Numbered from the stretch's first letter, positions 1 through 12,559 are shown. The stretch is 64,000 nucleotides of DNA from an uncultured Allorhizobium sp. (GCA_958439205.1 OY288189.1:575960-639959), one strand, 5' to 3'. Program-made: numbers and translations. Notes: generated by a model not told the origin, from the sequence alone.

Positions 1-222
1 GCCATGGATGATATGTGACGGCGTGTACCAGTCGAACAGGTGCTGCGAGTTGCCGGGCGTGTTCACGCCGGCTTCAAAGAGCTTCACGTAACCGCATTCA
101 CAGATCCAGATCCGGCCCATGAGATACTGGGAGACGATCTGGACCAGGATGATGACGAAGGTCACCGCCAGCCAGAAACGGGACGTTGAGTGTTCGCTGC
201 CCTGGCTGGTCATGCTGTTCAT
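1..222 (-). CDS. DUF2585 (UPF0314) membrane protein, 3' part cut off
   Basis: The first 74 codons are inside the window and the gene runs off the left edge. The visible part has a short polar N-terminus, one hydrophobic membrane segment at about residues 16-32, and then a Cys-x-Cys-rich stretch ([10 protein letters not shown]) followed by [12 protein letters not shown]. This layout matches the DUF2585/UPF0314 family of alphaproteobacterial inner-membrane proteins, whose function is not known. The start at 222 is chosen because its ATG overlaps the stop of the septation protein gene upstream (ATGA), which implies translational coupling. Family assignment is from remembered N-terminal features, not a search. 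Confidence 0.75.
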   Translation of the reverse strand, partial: MNSMTSQGSEHSTSRFWLAVTFVIILVQIVSQYLMGRIWICECGYVKLFEAGVNTPGNSQHLFDWYTPSHIIHG

Positions 223-860
223 TTCTGTTCCTTGTCTTCCAGCGAGTGCTTCATGATCAGCGGCATCTGCGCCAGCGTGAAGAGGATGGTGATCGGCATC
301 GTGCCCCAGACCTTGAAGCTGACCCAGACATCATCCGAGAAGTTGCGCCAGACGACTTCGTTCAGCACGGCGAGGAAGAGAAAGAAGATGCCCCAGCGCA
401 GCGTCAGCTTGCGCCAACCTTCTGCGTCCAGCTGGAAAGCGGCGTTGAAGACATAGCCCAGCAGCGAGGTGCCGAAGGCTAGGCCACCGAGCAGAACAAC
501 GCCGAAAAGCGTGTTGACGATGGTCGGCTTCATCTTGATGAAGGTCTCGTCCTGGAGCCAGATCGACAGGCCGCCGAAGACCATGACGACGATACCCGAG
601 ACGAAGGGCATGACCGGCAAGTGCTTGAAGACGATCTTGGAGATGATCAACGACAGCACGGTCGCGGCCATGAAGAGGGCGGTCGCGATCAGAAGCGGTC
701 CGCCGATCGCGGTCAGCTCGGGAAAGGTTTTGGCCAGCCACTCGCCGCGCAGGTTTCCGAAGAAGAAGATCAAAAGCGGCCCGAGTTCGAGCGCCATCTT
801 CAACACGGGGTTCTGCTTTTCGGCCTTGGAGGCGTGGGTATCGGTGGATGTATCCGACAT
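219..860 (-). CDS. ispZ: inner-membrane septation protein A (YciB/IspZ family)
   Basis: A 213-residue very hydrophobic protein with about five membrane segments after a polar N-terminus of roughly 20 residues. The motif [11 protein letters not shown] near the start, followed by [12 protein letters not shown] and a later [12 protein letters not shown], is typical of the YciB/IspZ (intracellular septation protein A) family, which sits in the inner membrane and affects envelope synthesis and division. Length is usual for rhizobial members. It lies between ftsY and the DUF2585 gene and overlaps the latter by four bases. The exact biochemical role of the family is not settled. Confidence 0.9.
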   Translation of the reverse strand: MSDTSTDTHASKAEKQNPVLKMALELGPLLIFFFGNLRGEWLAKTFPELTAIGGPLLIATALFMAATVLSLIISKIVFKHLPVMPFVSGIVVMVFGGLSIWLQDETFIKMKPTIVNTLFGVVLLGGLAFGTSLLGYVFNAAFQLDAEGWRKLTLRWGIFFLFLAVLNEVVWRNFSDDVWVSFKVWGTMPITILFTLAQMPLIMKHSLEDKEQK

Positions 861-887
861 GGTGTCGTTTCCTAATGTTCCCGGCGC

Positions 888-2240
888 TCAGCGCGCGATG
901 CCGGCAATGGCGCTGGCGAAGTCTTCGGCCTCGAAGGGTTCGAGGTCGTCGATGCCTTCGCCGACGCCGATGAAATAGACGGGCAGCTTATGCTTGGCGG
1001 CGATGGCAACCAGAATGCCGCCGCGCGCTGTGCCATCGAGCTTGGTCATGATCAGGCCGTTGACGCCCGCCACATTGCGGAAGATCTCGACCTGCTGGAG
1101 AGCATTCTGACCGGTGGTCGCGTCCAGCGTCTGCAGCACCGTGTGCGGCGCATCCGGATCGAGCTTGCCGAGAACGCGGACAATCTTTTCGAGTTCCGCC
1201 ATGAGCTCCGCCTTGTTCTGAAGGCGGCCGGCGGTGTCGATGATCAGGACGTCTGCTTTGTCGGCCTTGGCTTTTTCGAAGGCTTCATACGCAAGGCCTG
1301 CGGCATCGGCGCCGAGTTTGGTTCCGATGAAGGTCGAGCCGGTGCGATCGGCCCAGATCTTCAGCTGCTCGATGGCAGCTGCGCGGAAGGTGTCGCCGGC
1401 AGCGAGCATCACCTTCAATCCCGAGCCTGATAGCTTGGCGGCGAGCTTGCCGATCGTCGTCGTCTTGCCGGTGCCGTTGACACCGACGACGAGGATGACA
1501 TGCGGCTTGTGGCTAAGATCAAGGGCCAGCGGCTTGGCAACCGGCTTCAGCACTTTGACGATCTCTGTCGCCATGATCTTGGTGACGTCCTCACCGGTCA
1601 CATCCTTGCCATAGCGCTCGGAGGCCAGCGTGTCGGTGACGCGGAGTGCCGTTTCGACCCCGAGGTCGGCCTGGATCAGCAGGTCTTCCAGTTCTTCCAG
1701 CGTCTCATCGTCCAGCTTGCGCTTGGTGAAGAGCGCGGTGATCTGGCTCGTCAGCTGCGAGGAGGTGCGGAAGAGGCCAGCCTTCAGGCGCTGGAACCAG
1801 CTCAGCTTTTCCGCAGGCGCTGGGGCCTCGGGCTCGCGCGCTCTCGCCTCAGCCGCCGCGAAACCTTTGGGCAGAACGGGGACAACGGGCTCCAATGCCG
1901 AATCCGAGACGGCCGCAGATTCACCTTCTGCTTCCGGCTCGTCGGCCGTCACGGCTTGAGCTTCTTCAACCTCTTCCTCGGCTTCCGCTTCAAGTAGTTC
2001 GAGGGGCACCATCGAGAGATCTTCAGGCGAAAGATCATCGGACGGGCCGCCGGCCGTTTCCATTTCTTCTGCGAGAACCGGATCCTCGGCAACGGGCAAA
2101 TCTTCGTCGCGACCCTTCGGCTCGCTTTCGGCCGAGATCGCAGCCTTTTCCTCGGCTGTCAGCTCCGCCGGCACTGCAGGCGTTTCTGCCGGCTTCTCCT
2201 TGCCGAAGGTGAAGACTTTCTTGATGAAGCCGAGGGCCAT
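888..2240 (-). CDS. ftsY: signal recognition particle receptor FtsY
   Basis: FtsY is the membrane-bound SRP receptor: a GTPase that docks the ribosome-Ffh complex at the inner membrane. The protein has a long acidic, Glu/Ala-rich N-terminal region (about residues 15-140), then the four-helix N domain and the NG GTPase domain. Visible GTPase motifs are [10 protein letters not shown] (G1), DTAGR (G3) and [10 protein letters not shown] (G4). I chose the ATG at 2240 ([10 protein letters not shown]) rather than the longer frame at 2291 because homologues begin with this basic amphipathic segment and the longer version would run into mtaB. Length 450 residues is normal for rhizobia. Its partner Ffh is encoded at 10590. 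Confidence 0.96.
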   Translation of the reverse strand: MALGFIKKVFTFGKEKPAETPAVPAELTAEEKAAISAESEPKGRDEDLPVAEDPVLAEEMETAGGPSDDLSPEDLSMVPLELLEAEAEEEVEEAQAVTADEPEAEGESAAVSDSALEPVVPVLPKGFAAAEARAREPEAPAPAEKLSWFQRLKAGLFRTSSQLTSQITALFTKRKLDDETLEELEDLLIQADLGVETALRVTDTLASERYGKDVTGEDVTKIMATEIVKVLKPVAKPLALDLSHKPHVILVVGVNGTGKTTTIGKLAAKLSGSGLKVMLAAGDTFRAAAIEQLKIWADRTGSTFIGTKLGADAAGLAYEAFEKAKADKADVLIIDTAGRLQNKAELMAELEKIVRVLGKLDPDAPHTVLQTLDATTGQNALQQVEIFRNVAGVNGLIMTKLDGTARGGILVAIAAKHKLPVYFIGVGEGIDDLEPFEAEDFASAIAGIAR

Positions 2241-2259
2241 GGTCACTCTATTCCGTGTG

Positions 2260-3552
2260 TCAGGCAGCCGCGTCAGCCGCTGCCGATGCAATGGTCAGAT
2301 GGCGGCCGGTGTGGCCGCCGATCGAGACCTCGACGAGGCTGCCGGGGTTCATGCCGGGCGCTGCGACGAGGGTGAAGTCTTCCGTATGCGCCATTTCGTT
2401 GCGCTCGACCAGCAGCTTCTGGCGGGTGCCGACATGCGAAGCCAGATGCACAGCCTGCAATCTTTCGGCCACCGCGCGAAGCTCTGCAGCCCTTGTCTTG
2501 ACGAGCGCCCGGTCGAGTTGCGGCATGCGCGCCGCCGGCGTGCCGGGGCGGGGGCTGTAGGGAAAGACATGCAGATGCGCGATGCCGATCTCTTCGGCCA
2601 GGCGCGCCGAGTTCGCCGCCATATCCTCAGTCTCCGTCGGGAAACCGGCGATCATATCGGCACCGAAGGCAAAGCCGGGGCGCAGGCGCCGGACCTGTTC
2701 GGCAAAGGCAATCGCATCGGCGCGCGAATGCCGGCGCTTCATGCGCTTCAGGATCATGTCGTCGCCATGCTGCAGCGACAGATGCAGATGCGGCATGAAA
2801 CGCGGCTCGTCGGCGATCAGGTCGAAGAGATGGCTGTCCGCCTCGATGCTGTCGATCGAGGAGAGGCGCAGGCGCAGGATCTCTGGCACCTGCTTCAGCA
2901 GTGTCTTGGCAAGCAGGCCGAGCGTCGGCGTCCCAGGCAAATCCGCGCCATAGCTCGTCGCGTCCACCCCGGTCAGCACCACTTCGCAATAGCCGTTCTC
3001 GACGAGCTTGCGCGCCTGCTCGACGACGGCGCCCATCGGCACGGAGCGCGAATTGCCGCGGCCATAGGGAATGATGCAGAAGGTGCAGCGGTGGTCGCAG
3101 CCGTTCTGTACCTGCAGGAAGCCGCGCACATGGCCGTCGATATGCGCCACCATTTGCGGTGCCGTCTCCGTCACGCTCATGATGTCGTTGACCGCGACCT
3201 TTTCTTCCGCCGAGACGCCGAAATCCGGCAGGCGGCGATAGTGCTCGGCCTTCAGCTTTTCCTCGTTGCCAAGGACAGCGTCGACCTCGGGCATGGCAGC
3301 GAAGTTTTGCGCCTCCGTCTGGGCCGCGCAACCGGTGACGATGATGCGGGCTTCCGGGTTTTCCCGGCGTGCCCGGCGGATCGCCTGGCGGGCCTGACGC
3401 ACGGCTTCCGAGGTCACCGCACAAGTGTTGACGAGGATTGCGTTGTCGAGCCCGGCCTTGGCGGCCTCGGCCTTCATGACCTCGGATTCGTAGGTGTTGA
3501 GGCGACAGCCGAAAGTGATGACCTCGACGGCGCCTTGTCGCGCGGAGGTCAC
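2260..3552 (-). CDS. mtaB: tRNA t6A37 methylthiotransferase MtaB
   Basis: MtaB is a radical-SAM enzyme that converts t6A to ms2t6A at position 37 of ANN-decoding tRNAs. The N-terminal UPF0004 domain has its three cluster cysteines in FGCRLN, NTCAVT and GCAAQ, and the radical-SAM cluster motif is Cys-x3-Cys-x2-Cys in [17 protein letters not shown]. About 430 residues is usual. The start is the GTG at 3552, whose last bases overlap the dapF stop (GTGA); the longer open frame upstream lies inside dapF. Position directly after dapF and before ftsY is a conserved rhizobial arrangement. Confidence 0.95.
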   Translation of the reverse strand: MTSARQGAVEVITFGCRLNTYESEVMKAEAAKAGLDNAILVNTCAVTSEAVRQARQAIRRARRENPEARIIVTGCAAQTEAQNFAAMPEVDAVLGNEEKLKAEHYRRLPDFGVSAEEKVAVNDIMSVTETAPQMVAHIDGHVRGFLQVQNGCDHRCTFCIIPYGRGNSRSVPMGAVVEQARKLVENGYCEVVLTGVDATSYGADLPGTPTLGLLAKTLLKQVPEILRLRLSSIDSIEADSHLFDLIADEPRFMPHLHLSLQHGDDMILKRMKRRHSRADAIAFAEQVRRLRPGFAFGADMIAGFPTETEDMAANSARLAEEIGIAHLHVFPYSPRPGTPAARMPQLDRALVKTRAAELRAVAERLQAVHLASHVGTRQKLLVERNEMAHTEDFTLVAAPGMNPGSLVEVSIGGHTGRHLTIASAAADAAA

Positions 3553-4457
3553 TGGGTGGCGGCCTCTGCATCGGCGCTTGTGTCGCGCTGCCAGCTGCCG
3601 GTCACCGGATCGACCGTGCCGGACCATTCCCATTCGGCGGGGCCGGTCATCACGACCTTGTCGTCCGGTCGCCAGTCGATGGTCAGCGTGCCGCGATTGG
3701 GGCTCGACGCCACCGTGATCGTCACCTTGCGTTCCGTGCGGCCTGTACGCGCGGCGGACACGCCAGCGGCACAGGCAGCCGAGCCGCAGGCGAGCGTCAG
3801 GCCGGCGCCGCGCTCCCAGGTGCGCGTGATCATTGATGTCTTCGAGGTGACCTGGGCCAGCGTGATATTGGCCTTTTCCGGGAAGATCGGATGGTTTTCC
3901 AGGAGCGGACCGAAGCGTTCCAGATCATAGGTTGCCGGATCTCGATCGACCCAGAAGACGGCATGCGGATTGCCCATCGACATGGCCGAGGGCGAATGCA
4001 GGATCGGCGCGTCAATCGGGCCGATCTGCAGTTCGATGCGGCTCGTGTCGTGGAATTCTTCCGAGAGCGGGATCTTGTCCCAGGCAAAGACGGGCTTGCC
4101 CATGTCGACGGAGATCGTGCCGTCTTGATGCTCGACGGCGTTCAGGATGCCGGCGATGGTCTGAAAGGTGAAGCTCTTGCGGCCGGTTTCGCTGGCAAGC
4201 GCCTGTACCACGCAGCGCGTGCCGTTGCCGCAGGCCTGCGCCTTCGAGCCGTCGCAATTCAGGATGTCGATGTAGGCGTCGGTGCCGTCGACCCTTGGGT
4301 CATGGATCGCCATGATCTGGTCGAAGGCGGTCGCCGGGTCGGCAGCGAGCGCAATTGCCGCAGCCGACGTCACCCGGTCGGTGCGACCGCGCATGTCGAC
4401 GACCAGGATCTTGTTGCCAAGCCCGTTCATAACAGCGAATTCGACCCGATCCGACAT
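3549..4457 (-). CDS. dapF: diaminopimelate epimerase
   Basis: DapF converts LL- to meso-diaminopimelate, the last step before lysine and the source of the peptidoglycan cross-linking residue. It is a cofactor-independent epimerase using two cysteines. Both are visible: the first in QACGNGTRC and the second in LACGSAACA. The N-terminus [15 protein letters not shown] fits the family (usually FxKMHGLGNDF), with some drift. Start at 4457 (MSDRVEF) is chosen over the longer frame because homologues begin there. It is 302 residues long and overlaps mtaB by four bases. Confidence 0.95.
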   Translation of the reverse strand: MSDRVEFAVMNGLGNKILVVDMRGRTDRVTSAAAIALAADPATAFDQIMAIHDPRVDGTDAYIDILNCDGSKAQACGNGTRCVVQALASETGRKSFTFQTIAGILNAVEHQDGTISVDMGKPVFAWDKIPLSEEFHDTSRIELQIGPIDAPILHSPSAMSMGNPHAVFWVDRDPATYDLERFGPLLENHPIFPEKANITLAQVTSKTSMITRTWERGAGLTLACGSAACAAGVSAARTGRTERKVTITVASSPNRGTLTIDWRPDDKVVMTGPAEWEWSGTVDPVTGSWQRDTSADAEAATQ

Positions 4458-4544
4458 CGTCACTCCATACAACTGCACTTTCAGCCTATATGGCGGAAAT
4501 ACAGCCAAATTACCAGTAGAGCGACCAAAACCGCGCAACCGTGG

Positions 4545-5150
4545 TCAACGCCATGGCTCGGTCACTTCAAGCCATTCCCGGGTTCGAGCCTCGGGATCGG
4601 CATGCAAGGTGATGTCCGTCACCACGGCTGCACTGTCAGCACCTGCTGCAAAGACACCGGGAAGCCGGTCGGGGCGAAGTCCGCCGATCGCAACCAGGGG
4701 CAGGGGGGCGATCTTTTCCTTCCACACCGTCAGCCGTTCCAAACCCTGCGGCGCCCAGGGCATTTTTTTCAGGATCGTTGGATAGACGGGGCCGAGGGCG
4801 ACATAATCAGGCTTTGCGGCTAGCGCCGTTTCGAGTTCTGCGTCGTCATGGGTCGAGAGGCCGAGCTTCAGACCCGCGCGCCGGATTGCAGCGAGATCCG
4901 CCGTCGCCAGATCCTCCTGGCCCAGATGGACGAAGTCGCAAGCCTCGTCGATGGCGACCTGCCAGTAGTCGTTGACGATCAACTGGCTGCCATGGTCGAG
5001 ACAGCATTGCCGGGCGCGGCGGATGTGCTGGCGAAGCGCACTTTCCTCGGCGTCCTTCATCCGCAGCTGCACCAGTTTGACCCCCAGCGGCACAAGCCGC
5101 TCGATCCAGCCGGCGCTGTCGACGATGAGGTAGAAGGGATCGAGCTTCAT
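4545..5150 (-). CDS. thiE: thiamine phosphate synthase
   Basis: ThiE joins the pyrimidine (HMP-PP) and thiazole (carboxylated HET-P) halves to give thiamine phosphate. The protein is a 201-residue TIM barrel with the family motifs VQLRMKD near the N-terminus, GPVYPT around residue 117, and AIGG in the phosphate-binding loop. It is the last gene of the thiC-thiO-thiS-thiG-thiE operon and overlaps thiG by four bases. The product is somewhat shorter than stand-alone ThiE proteins but matches rhizobial ones. The operon is under a TPP riboswitch 4 kb upstream. Confidence 0.94.
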   Translation of the reverse strand: MKLDPFYLIVDSAGWIERLVPLGVKLVQLRMKDAEESALRQHIRRARQCCLDHGSQLIVNDYWQVAIDEACDFVHLGQEDLATADLAAIRRAGLKLGLSTHDDAELETALAAKPDYVALGPVYPTILKKMPWAPQGLERLTVWKEKIAPLPLVAIGGLRPDRLPGVFAAGADSAAVVTDITLHADPEARTREWLEVTEPWR

Positions 5151-5923
5151 GCGAAGACCCCCTTTCCGATCACAGGCGTTGACGGGATCGCCATATCGCG
5201 CGGTTCCAACATGCCCGCTTCATGGGCGATCTGCCCTGCCGTGATTGCACTCGCAAAGGCCTCTGCCATCGCGGCCGGATCGCCGGCGCTGGCGACGGCG
5301 GTGTTGAGCAGCACGGCGTCATAGCCGAGTTCCATCACTGTCGTCGCGTGGGAGGGACGACCGATGCCGGCATCGACGATCAGCGGCACGTCGGGAAATT
5401 CCGCCCGCATGGATTTCAGCGCGGCCACGTTCTGCGGCCCCATGGCGCTGCCGATCGGCGCACACCAGGGCATGAGCACCCGGCATCCGGCGGCGAGCAG
5501 CTTCTCCCCGACCACCAGATCGTCGGTGGTGTAGGGGAAGACCTCGAAGCCCTCGGAACCGAGGATCTTTGCCGCTTCCACCAGTTCGAAAACGTCAGGC
5601 TGCAGTGTGTCGTGATGGCCGATCACCTCGAGCTTGATCCATGTGGTGCCGAAGACCTCTCGCGCCATCTTCGCCGTCAGCACCGCTTCGCGGGCGCTGT
5701 GGCAGCCGGCTGTGTTGGGCAGCACATGCAGGCCGAGATCGCGGATCAGCTGGAAGAAAGCGCCACCCGCCTTGCCGCCTGCGGTTTCCCGGCGCAGCGA
5801 GACGGTGACGATCTCGGTCTTCGATCGCCGTACTGCTTCCGCCAGGATCGCCGGCGAGGGGTAGCGCGCGGTGCCGAGCAGGAGGCGTGAGGAGACGGTC
5901 TTGCCATAGAGTTCCAGGGCCAT
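5147..5923 (-). CDS. thiG: thiazole synthase ThiG
   Basis: ThiG builds the thiazole ring from 1-deoxyxylulose 5-phosphate, dehydroglycine and ThiS thiocarboxylate. The 258-residue TIM barrel starts [19 protein letters not shown], carries the substrate-imine lysine in WIKLEVIGH, and has the phosphate-binding [12 protein letters not shown] use the ATG at 5923 because a strong ribosome-binding site (GGGAGG) precedes it and the family begins here; the frame is open to 5968. thiS ends two bases upstream. It is part of the thiCOSGE operon. Confidence 0.96.
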   Translation of the reverse strand: MALELYGKTVSSRLLLGTARYPSPAILAEAVRRSKTEIVTVSLRRETAGGKAGGAFFQLIRDLGLHVLPNTAGCHSAREAVLTAKMAREVFGTTWIKLEVIGHHDTLQPDVFELVEAAKILGSEGFEVFPYTTDDLVVGEKLLAAGCRVLMPWCAPIGSAMGPQNVAALKSMRAEFPDVPLIVDAGIGRPSHATTVMELGYDAVLLNTAVASAGDPAAMAEAFASAITAGQIAHEAGMLEPRDMAIPSTPVIGKGVFA

Positions 5924-5924
5924 C

Positions 5925-6118
5925 TCAGCCTCCCTGCATGGGCGAAAGGATCTCGATCCGATCGCCATCGTTCAAGGGATGGGCGGCGCGCTCCTCGCGG
6001 TGAACCAGGTCGCCATTGACGGCGGTTGCCAGCCAGTCGCCCTGGTAGTCGAGTTTTGAGAGCAGATCGGCGAGATTGCCTGCATCGAGCTCCAGGGATT
6101 CTCCGTTGACGGTGAGCT

Positions 6119-6122
<4 letters not shown>
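5925..6122 (-). CDS. thiS: sulfur carrier protein ThiS
   Basis: This is a 65-residue ubiquitin-fold protein starting [12 protein letters not shown] and ending in the diagnostic Gly-Gly, the residue that is adenylated and thiocarboxylated to donate sulfur to ThiG. The penultimate motif [11 protein letters not shown] is typical. It overlaps thiO by four bases (ATGA) and lies two bases before thiG. No thiF adenylyltransferase gene is present in the window, so activation must rely on a protein encoded elsewhere. Confidence 0.95.
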
Positions 6123-8976
<2,854 letters not shown>

Positions 8977-9045
8977 TCAGCCGGAATGATGGAAAGACGC
9001 CACGGGATTCGGGTTTTCGAATCGTCGTTTTGCAGCGCTCGCACC

Positions 9046-9142
9046 GTCCCTACGCCAGTATGAACTGGATCAGGTTCAACGGGTCACCGCGCTGCCATCT
9101 CGGCGTAGCGATATCTCAGCCCCTTGTCGGGACACCCCTGGT
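9046..9142 (-). promoter_or_regulatory. TPP riboswitch (THI element) of the thiC operon
   Basis: Read on the minus strand, this element has the two conserved TPP-aptamer arms: CAGGGGTG...GGGCTGAGA at the 5' side and TTGAACCTGATCCAGTTCATACTGG-type sequence (positions 9055-9080) at the 3' side, closing with GCGTAGGGA. It ends about 110 bases before the thiC start. Between aptamer and gene a GATTCG/CGAATC hairpin and a ribosome-binding site within the palindrome TGGAGCTCCA are seen, so translational sequestration is plausible; I did not find a clear terminator. Confidence 0.96.
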
Positions 9143-9196
9143 GAATGCGTGAAGTGTGGTCAAAAGCTCTGCCGCTGTCAACGCGGCTCATGCCTT

Positions 9197-10282
9197 TCAA
9201 GCGTTTGTGAGAGGCACCTCGAACTGCTGGCCGGGCCGCAGGCCCTTGAAGCGCTTATTGCCGAAACCGGCCGCAGACATGGCCGTCACAAGCGCCTTCG
9301 GCGGATCGTCGATGCCTTCATTGGTCAGCTGGAAGGTGCCGAAATGGTGGCCGATTCCGAAGGCCGCCCCGCTCAAGCGGAAGCCTGAAATCGCTTCCTC
9401 CGGGTTCTGGTGCTGCGCCTTCATGAACCAGCGCGGCTCGTAGGCGCCGATCGGCATGATGGCGAGCCTGATGTCGCCGTGTTTCTCGCGCAGTTCGCGA
9501 TAGTGCTTGCCCTCGGCATAGCCTGTATCGCCGATATGGTAAATCTTGCCGCCAGGGGTCTCGATTACAAAGGCGGCCCAGAGCGCCATGCGCCTGTCGC
9601 CCATGCCGCGCGCCGACCAGTGATGGCAAGGCTCGCAGTGGATGGTGACGCCATTGTTGACTTCGATGCTATCGCCCCAGTCCATCACATCAGCCTCAAT
9701 GTCCGGCACGTCACTGCGGATGATCGTGTCATTGCCGAGCGGCGTGACGAGGCGCGGCCTGTCGCGCTCGACGAGGCGTTTCAGTGTTGCGATGTCCAGA
9801 TGGTCGTAGTGGTTGTGGGTGACGATCGCGATGTCGATTTTCGGCAGATCGTCGAAGGCGACGCCTGGCGGATTGTTGCGTTTCGGCCCGGCAAACGAGA
9901 CGGGGCTTGCCCGTTCCGACCAAACGGGGTCGGTCAGGATGTTCAAGCCCGCCGTCTGAATAAGCAGCGTGGCATGGCCGACCATGGTGACGACAAGGCG
10001 GTTGCCGTCTATGCGGGGCTCCGGCTTCGTCGTGACGAAATCCGCTGCCGCCACCGCTTTGGGCCAGTCAATCTTGCCGCCGCCGAATTGCCAGCGGAGC
10101 AGATCGGTGAAGCCACGCGGCTCTTCACCACCTGGATTGAAGAAGATCTTGCCGTCGAAGTGATCCGAGAGGGGACCGGAATAGTAGCGGTTGCCGGCCT
10201 GTGCTTCACGCATGCCGAGGCCTCCGAGTGTGGCGGCAACGAGCCCGAAGCCCGACCATTTGAGAAAGCTGCGTCTGTTCAT
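9197..10282 (-). CDS. Tat-exported metallo-beta-lactamase-fold hydrolase
   Basis: A 361-residue protein with an N-terminal twin-arginine signal (NRRSFLKWSGFG, then a hydrophobic stretch and AQA cleavage site around residue 29), which predicts folded export to the periplasm. The body has the metal-binding motif THNHYDHLD (HxHxDH, about residues 155-163), an upstream GHATLLIQT strand and a later GDTGYAEG, as in the UlaG/NAPE-PLD-like branch of the MBL superfamily. The substrate cannot be told. It is transcribed away from ffh; no operon partner is apparent. Confidence 0.88.
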   Translation of the reverse strand: MNRRSFLKWSGFGLVAATLGGLGMREAQAGNRYYSGPLSDHFDGKIFFNPGGEEPRGFTDLLRWQFGGGKIDWPKAVAAADFVTTKPEPRIDGNRLVVTMVGHATLLIQTAGLNILTDPVWSERASPVSFAGPKRNNPPGVAFDDLPKIDIAIVTHNHYDHLDIATLKRLVERDRPRLVTPLGNDTIIRSDVPDIEADVMDWGDSIEVNNGVTIHCEPCHHWSARGMGDRRMALWAAFVIETPGGKIYHIGDTGYAEGKHYRELREKHGDIRLAIMPIGAYEPRWFMKAQHQNPEEAISGFRLSGAAFGIGHHFGTFQLTNEGIDDPPKALVTAMSAAGFGNKRFKGLRPGQQFEVPLTNA

Positions 10283-10374
10283 GGCTCACCCATATGTGGT
10301 TTCGTCAATTCTACGGCAATAGGGCTGATGCAGATCGCTGAACGGGGCCGAATCCCTGAAAATCGTGGCTTCGC

Positions 10375-10403
10375 TTGACTTCCAGGCCATTTTCCTGTTT
10401 ATC
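10375..10403 (+). promoter_or_regulatory. sigma-70-type promoter upstream of ffh
   Basis: A -35 hexamer TTGACT (10375-10380, preceded by C as in rhizobial CTTGAC), a 17-base spacer and a -10 TTTATC (10398-10403) predict transcription start near 10410. The next protein start on this strand is ffh at 10590, and a strong terminator-like hairpin lies in between, so this promoter may serve a small RNA, ffh, or both. Confidence 0.5.
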
Positions 10404-10409
10404 CGGCGC

Positions 10410-10517
10410 AATCTGCGACGAGACAAGCACTCCGAGCCGCCGACCGGGACCCGTAAAGGTATAAAGAGATCCCGGAGGTCAACACCCGACAGCGCGTTGC
10501 GCCCTCGGGTGCTTTTT
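10410..10517 (+). ncRNA. candidate small RNA or attenuated leader before ffh
   Basis: From the predicted start near 10410 the sequence can fold into a CGGGA/TCCCG hairpin (about 10444-10475) and then a strong two-part terminator: CACCCGA (10483-10489) pairs with TCGGGTG (10505-10511), an inner GCGC/GCGC extends the stem, and CTTTTT follows. This gives a transcript of roughly 108 bases with no credible open frame. Either it is an independent sRNA or a leader in which most ffh transcription would stop. It does not contain the conserved 4.5S/SRP RNA apical motif, so I do not call it ffs. Confidence 0.45.
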
Positions 10518-10553
10518 GGCTTTGCGTCTTGTTTTCCGCGTGGAGAAGACGGA

Positions 10554-10573
10554 GGTTTCGGGTGTCCGAAACC
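10554..10573 (+). promoter_or_regulatory. perfect 8-bp hairpin just before the ffh ribosome-binding site
   Basis: GGTTTCGG (10554-10561), loop GTGT, CCGAAACC (10566-10573) forms a perfect stem ending ten bases before the GGAAGAG site of ffh. It lacks a U-tract, so it is more likely a leader structure affecting mRNA stability or ribosome access than a terminator. Confidence 0.4.
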
Positions 10574-10589
10574 ATGCAAGGAAGAGCCG

Positions 10590-12161
10590 ATGTTTGAAAA
10601 CCTCCAGGACCGTCTTGGTTCCATTCTGAATGGACTGACCGGCCGTGGCGCCCTGTCCGAGGCGGATGTCTCGGCAGCGATGCGCGAGGTCCGTCGTGCG
10701 CTTCTCGAAGCCGACGTCGCACTCGAAGTCGTCAAGGGCTTCATCGACCGTGTCCGTGAAAAGGCCGTTGGCGCCGCCGTCCTGAAGTCGATCAAGCCCG
10801 GCCAGATGGTCGTCAAGATCGTCCATGACGAGCTGGTCGAAATGCTCGGCACCGATGGTGTCGGCGTTGACCTGATGGCTGCCGCCCCTGTCGTGATCAT
10901 GATGGTCGGTCTGCAGGGCTCCGGTAAAACAACGACGACCGGCAAGATTGCCAAGCGGCTGACGGATCGCGAGAAGAAGAAGGTCCTGATGGCCTCCCTC
11001 GACACGCGTCGACCGGCCGCCCAGGAGCAGCTGCGCCAGCTCGGCGTCCAGACCGGCATCGACACCTTGCCTGTGATCGCTGGCCAGTCGCCGACCGATA
11101 TTGCATCGCGTGCTGTGCAGGCCGCGAAACTCGGCGGCCATGATGTCGTCATTCTCGACACCGCCGGCCGTACGCATATCGACGAGCCGCTGATGATCGA
11201 GATGGCCGAGATCAAGGCCCGCTCGAAGCCGCATGAAATCCTGCTGGTCGCCGATGCGCTGACCGGTCAGGACGCCGTCAATCTCGCCCGCAACTTCGAC
11301 GAACGCGTCGGCATCACCGGTCTGGTACTGACCCGTATGGACGGCGATGGACGCGGCGGTGCAGCCCTTTCGATGCGTGCAGTCACCGGCAAGCCGATCA
11401 AGCTGATCGGCGTCGGCGAAAAGATGTCGGAGCTCGACGAGTTCCATCCGCGCCGTATCGCAGACCGTATCCTCGGCATGGGCGATATCGTCTCGCTGGT
11501 CGAGAAGGCCGCCGAGAACATCGACGCGGAAAAAGCCCGCGCCATGGCCGAGAAGATGGCCAAGGGCAAGTTCGACCTCAATGACCTGGCTGAACAGATC
11601 AAGCAGATGCAGGCCATGGGCGGCATGGGCGGGATCATGGGCATGATGCCGGGCATGGCCGGCATGAAGGACAAGATTTCGGCCGCCGGCCTCGACGACA
11701 AGGTCTTCAAGCGCCAGCTCGCGATCATCTCCTCGATGACCCGCGCCGAGCGCGCCAATCCTGATATCCTCAAGCATTCCCGCAAGAAGCGCATTGCTGC
11801 CGGCTCCGGCACGGACGCCTCCGACATCAACAAGCTGCTCAAGATGCATCGCCAGATGGCCGACATGATGAAGGCCATGGGCGGCAAGAAGGGCGGCGGC
11901 ATGATGAAGCAGATGATGGGCGGCCTTGCCTCGAAGATGGGCCTCGGCGGTATGGGCGGCGGCATGGGCATGCCGGACCTGTCGAAGATGGATCCGAAGC
12001 AGCTCGAGGCACTCGCCAAGCAGGCGGAAGCCGCCGGTATCAAGCCGGGTGGTCTGCCCGGTCTGGGCGCCGGTGGCCTGCCGGGTCTCGGTGGTCCGAA
12101 GCTCCCCGGTCTTGGTGGCGGTGGTTTCCCGGGCCTTCCCGGCCTGCCGAAGAAGAAGTGA
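10590..12161 (+). CDS. ffh: signal recognition particle protein Ffh (SRP54)
   Basis: Ffh binds signal sequences on nascent chains and 4.5S RNA and hands the complex to FtsY. Start MFENLQDRLGSIL at 10590 follows a GGAAGAG site; the frame is open further upstream but lies in the leader. Motifs: GLQGSGKTTTTGKIA (G1), DTRRPAAQEQL, DTAGR, and TRMDGDGRGGAALS (G4), then the Met-rich M domain (about residues 300-440). The last 60 residues are an unusual Gly/Leu/Pro-rich tail with repeated PGLG units before a terminal KKK. 523 residues, slightly long because of that tail. A GGAGG site for the next gene overlaps its end. Confidence 0.97.
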   Translation: MFENLQDRLGSILNGLTGRGALSEADVSAAMREVRRALLEADVALEVVKGFIDRVREKAVGAAVLKSIKPGQMVVKIVHDELVEMLGTDGVGVDLMAAAPVVIMMVGLQGSGKTTTTGKIAKRLTDREKKKVLMASLDTRRPAAQEQLRQLGVQTGIDTLPVIAGQSPTDIASRAVQAAKLGGHDVVILDTAGRTHIDEPLMIEMAEIKARSKPHEILLVADALTGQDAVNLARNFDERVGITGLVLTRMDGDGRGGAALSMRAVTGKPIKLIGVGEKMSELDEFHPRRIADRILGMGDIVSLVEKAAENIDAEKARAMAEKMAKGKFDLNDLAEQIKQMQAMGGMGGIMGMMPGMAGMKDKISAAGLDDKVFKRQLAIISSMTRAERANPDILKHSRKKRIAAGSGTDASDINKLLKMHRQMADMMKAMGGKKGGGMMKQMMGGLASKMGLGGMGGGMGMPDLSKMDPKQLEALAKQAEAAGIKPGGLPGLGAGGLPGLGGPKLPGLGGGGFPGLPGLPKKK

Positions 12162-12171
12162 GGAGGAGCGC

Positions 12172-12492
12172 ATGACAGATCAGAGTGTGAAGCAGCAGCT
12201 CGCCGGTTACCGGCAGTCGATCGACAATATTGACGCGGCGCTGGTGCACATGCTGGCCGAGCGCTTCCGCTGCACCAAGGCCGTCGGCGTGCTGAAGGCC
12301 ACGTACGAATTGCCGCCGGCAGACCCGGCGCGCGAAGAATACCAGATCGCCCGCCTGCGCCGCCTGGCTCAGGACGCTCATCTGGATCCGGATTTCGCCG
12401 AGAAGTTCTTGAACTTCATCATCACCGAAGTCATCCGGCATCATGAAGCCATTGCCGCCGAACATGGCGGTGCAACCGAAAAGACCGCCTGA
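12172..12492 (+). CDS. AroQ-type chorismate mutase
   Basis: A 106-residue all-helical protein starting 10 bases after ffh behind a perfect AGGAGG site. The pattern [31 protein letters not shown] and the later [14 protein letters not shown]...[14 protein letters not shown] match the AroQ fold, with catalytic-type Arg, Lys and Glu/Gln positions in helix 1 and 3. It would convert chorismate to prephenate for Phe/Tyr synthesis. No signal peptide is present, so it is cytoplasmic. The placement between ffh and rpsP is conserved in rhizobia. Confidence 0.92.
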   Translation: MTDQSVKQQLAGYRQSIDNIDAALVHMLAERFRCTKAVGVLKATYELPPADPAREEYQIARLRRLAQDAHLDPDFAEKFLNFIITEVIRHHEAIAAEHGGATEKTA

Positions 12493-12559
12493 CGGCGGCC
12501 TCAACAAGAAAAACAGGCATGCCCCGGCAGCCTGCATCGAAAACCTAAGGAGTAATACA

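Noticed and set aside
2200..3930. Long plus-strand open frame (576 codons) opposite mtaB and dapF
   Set aside because: It is an antisense shadow of two well-recognised genes; product is Arg/His-rich with no family match and no ribosome-binding site.
10410..10517. 4.5S/SRP RNA gene next to ffh
   Set aside because: The conserved apical sequence of SRP RNA is absent; only a generic hairpin plus terminator.
10479..12173. 564-codon minus-strand frame opposite ffh
   Set aside because: His/Leu/Asp-rich mirror of ffh, no family features.
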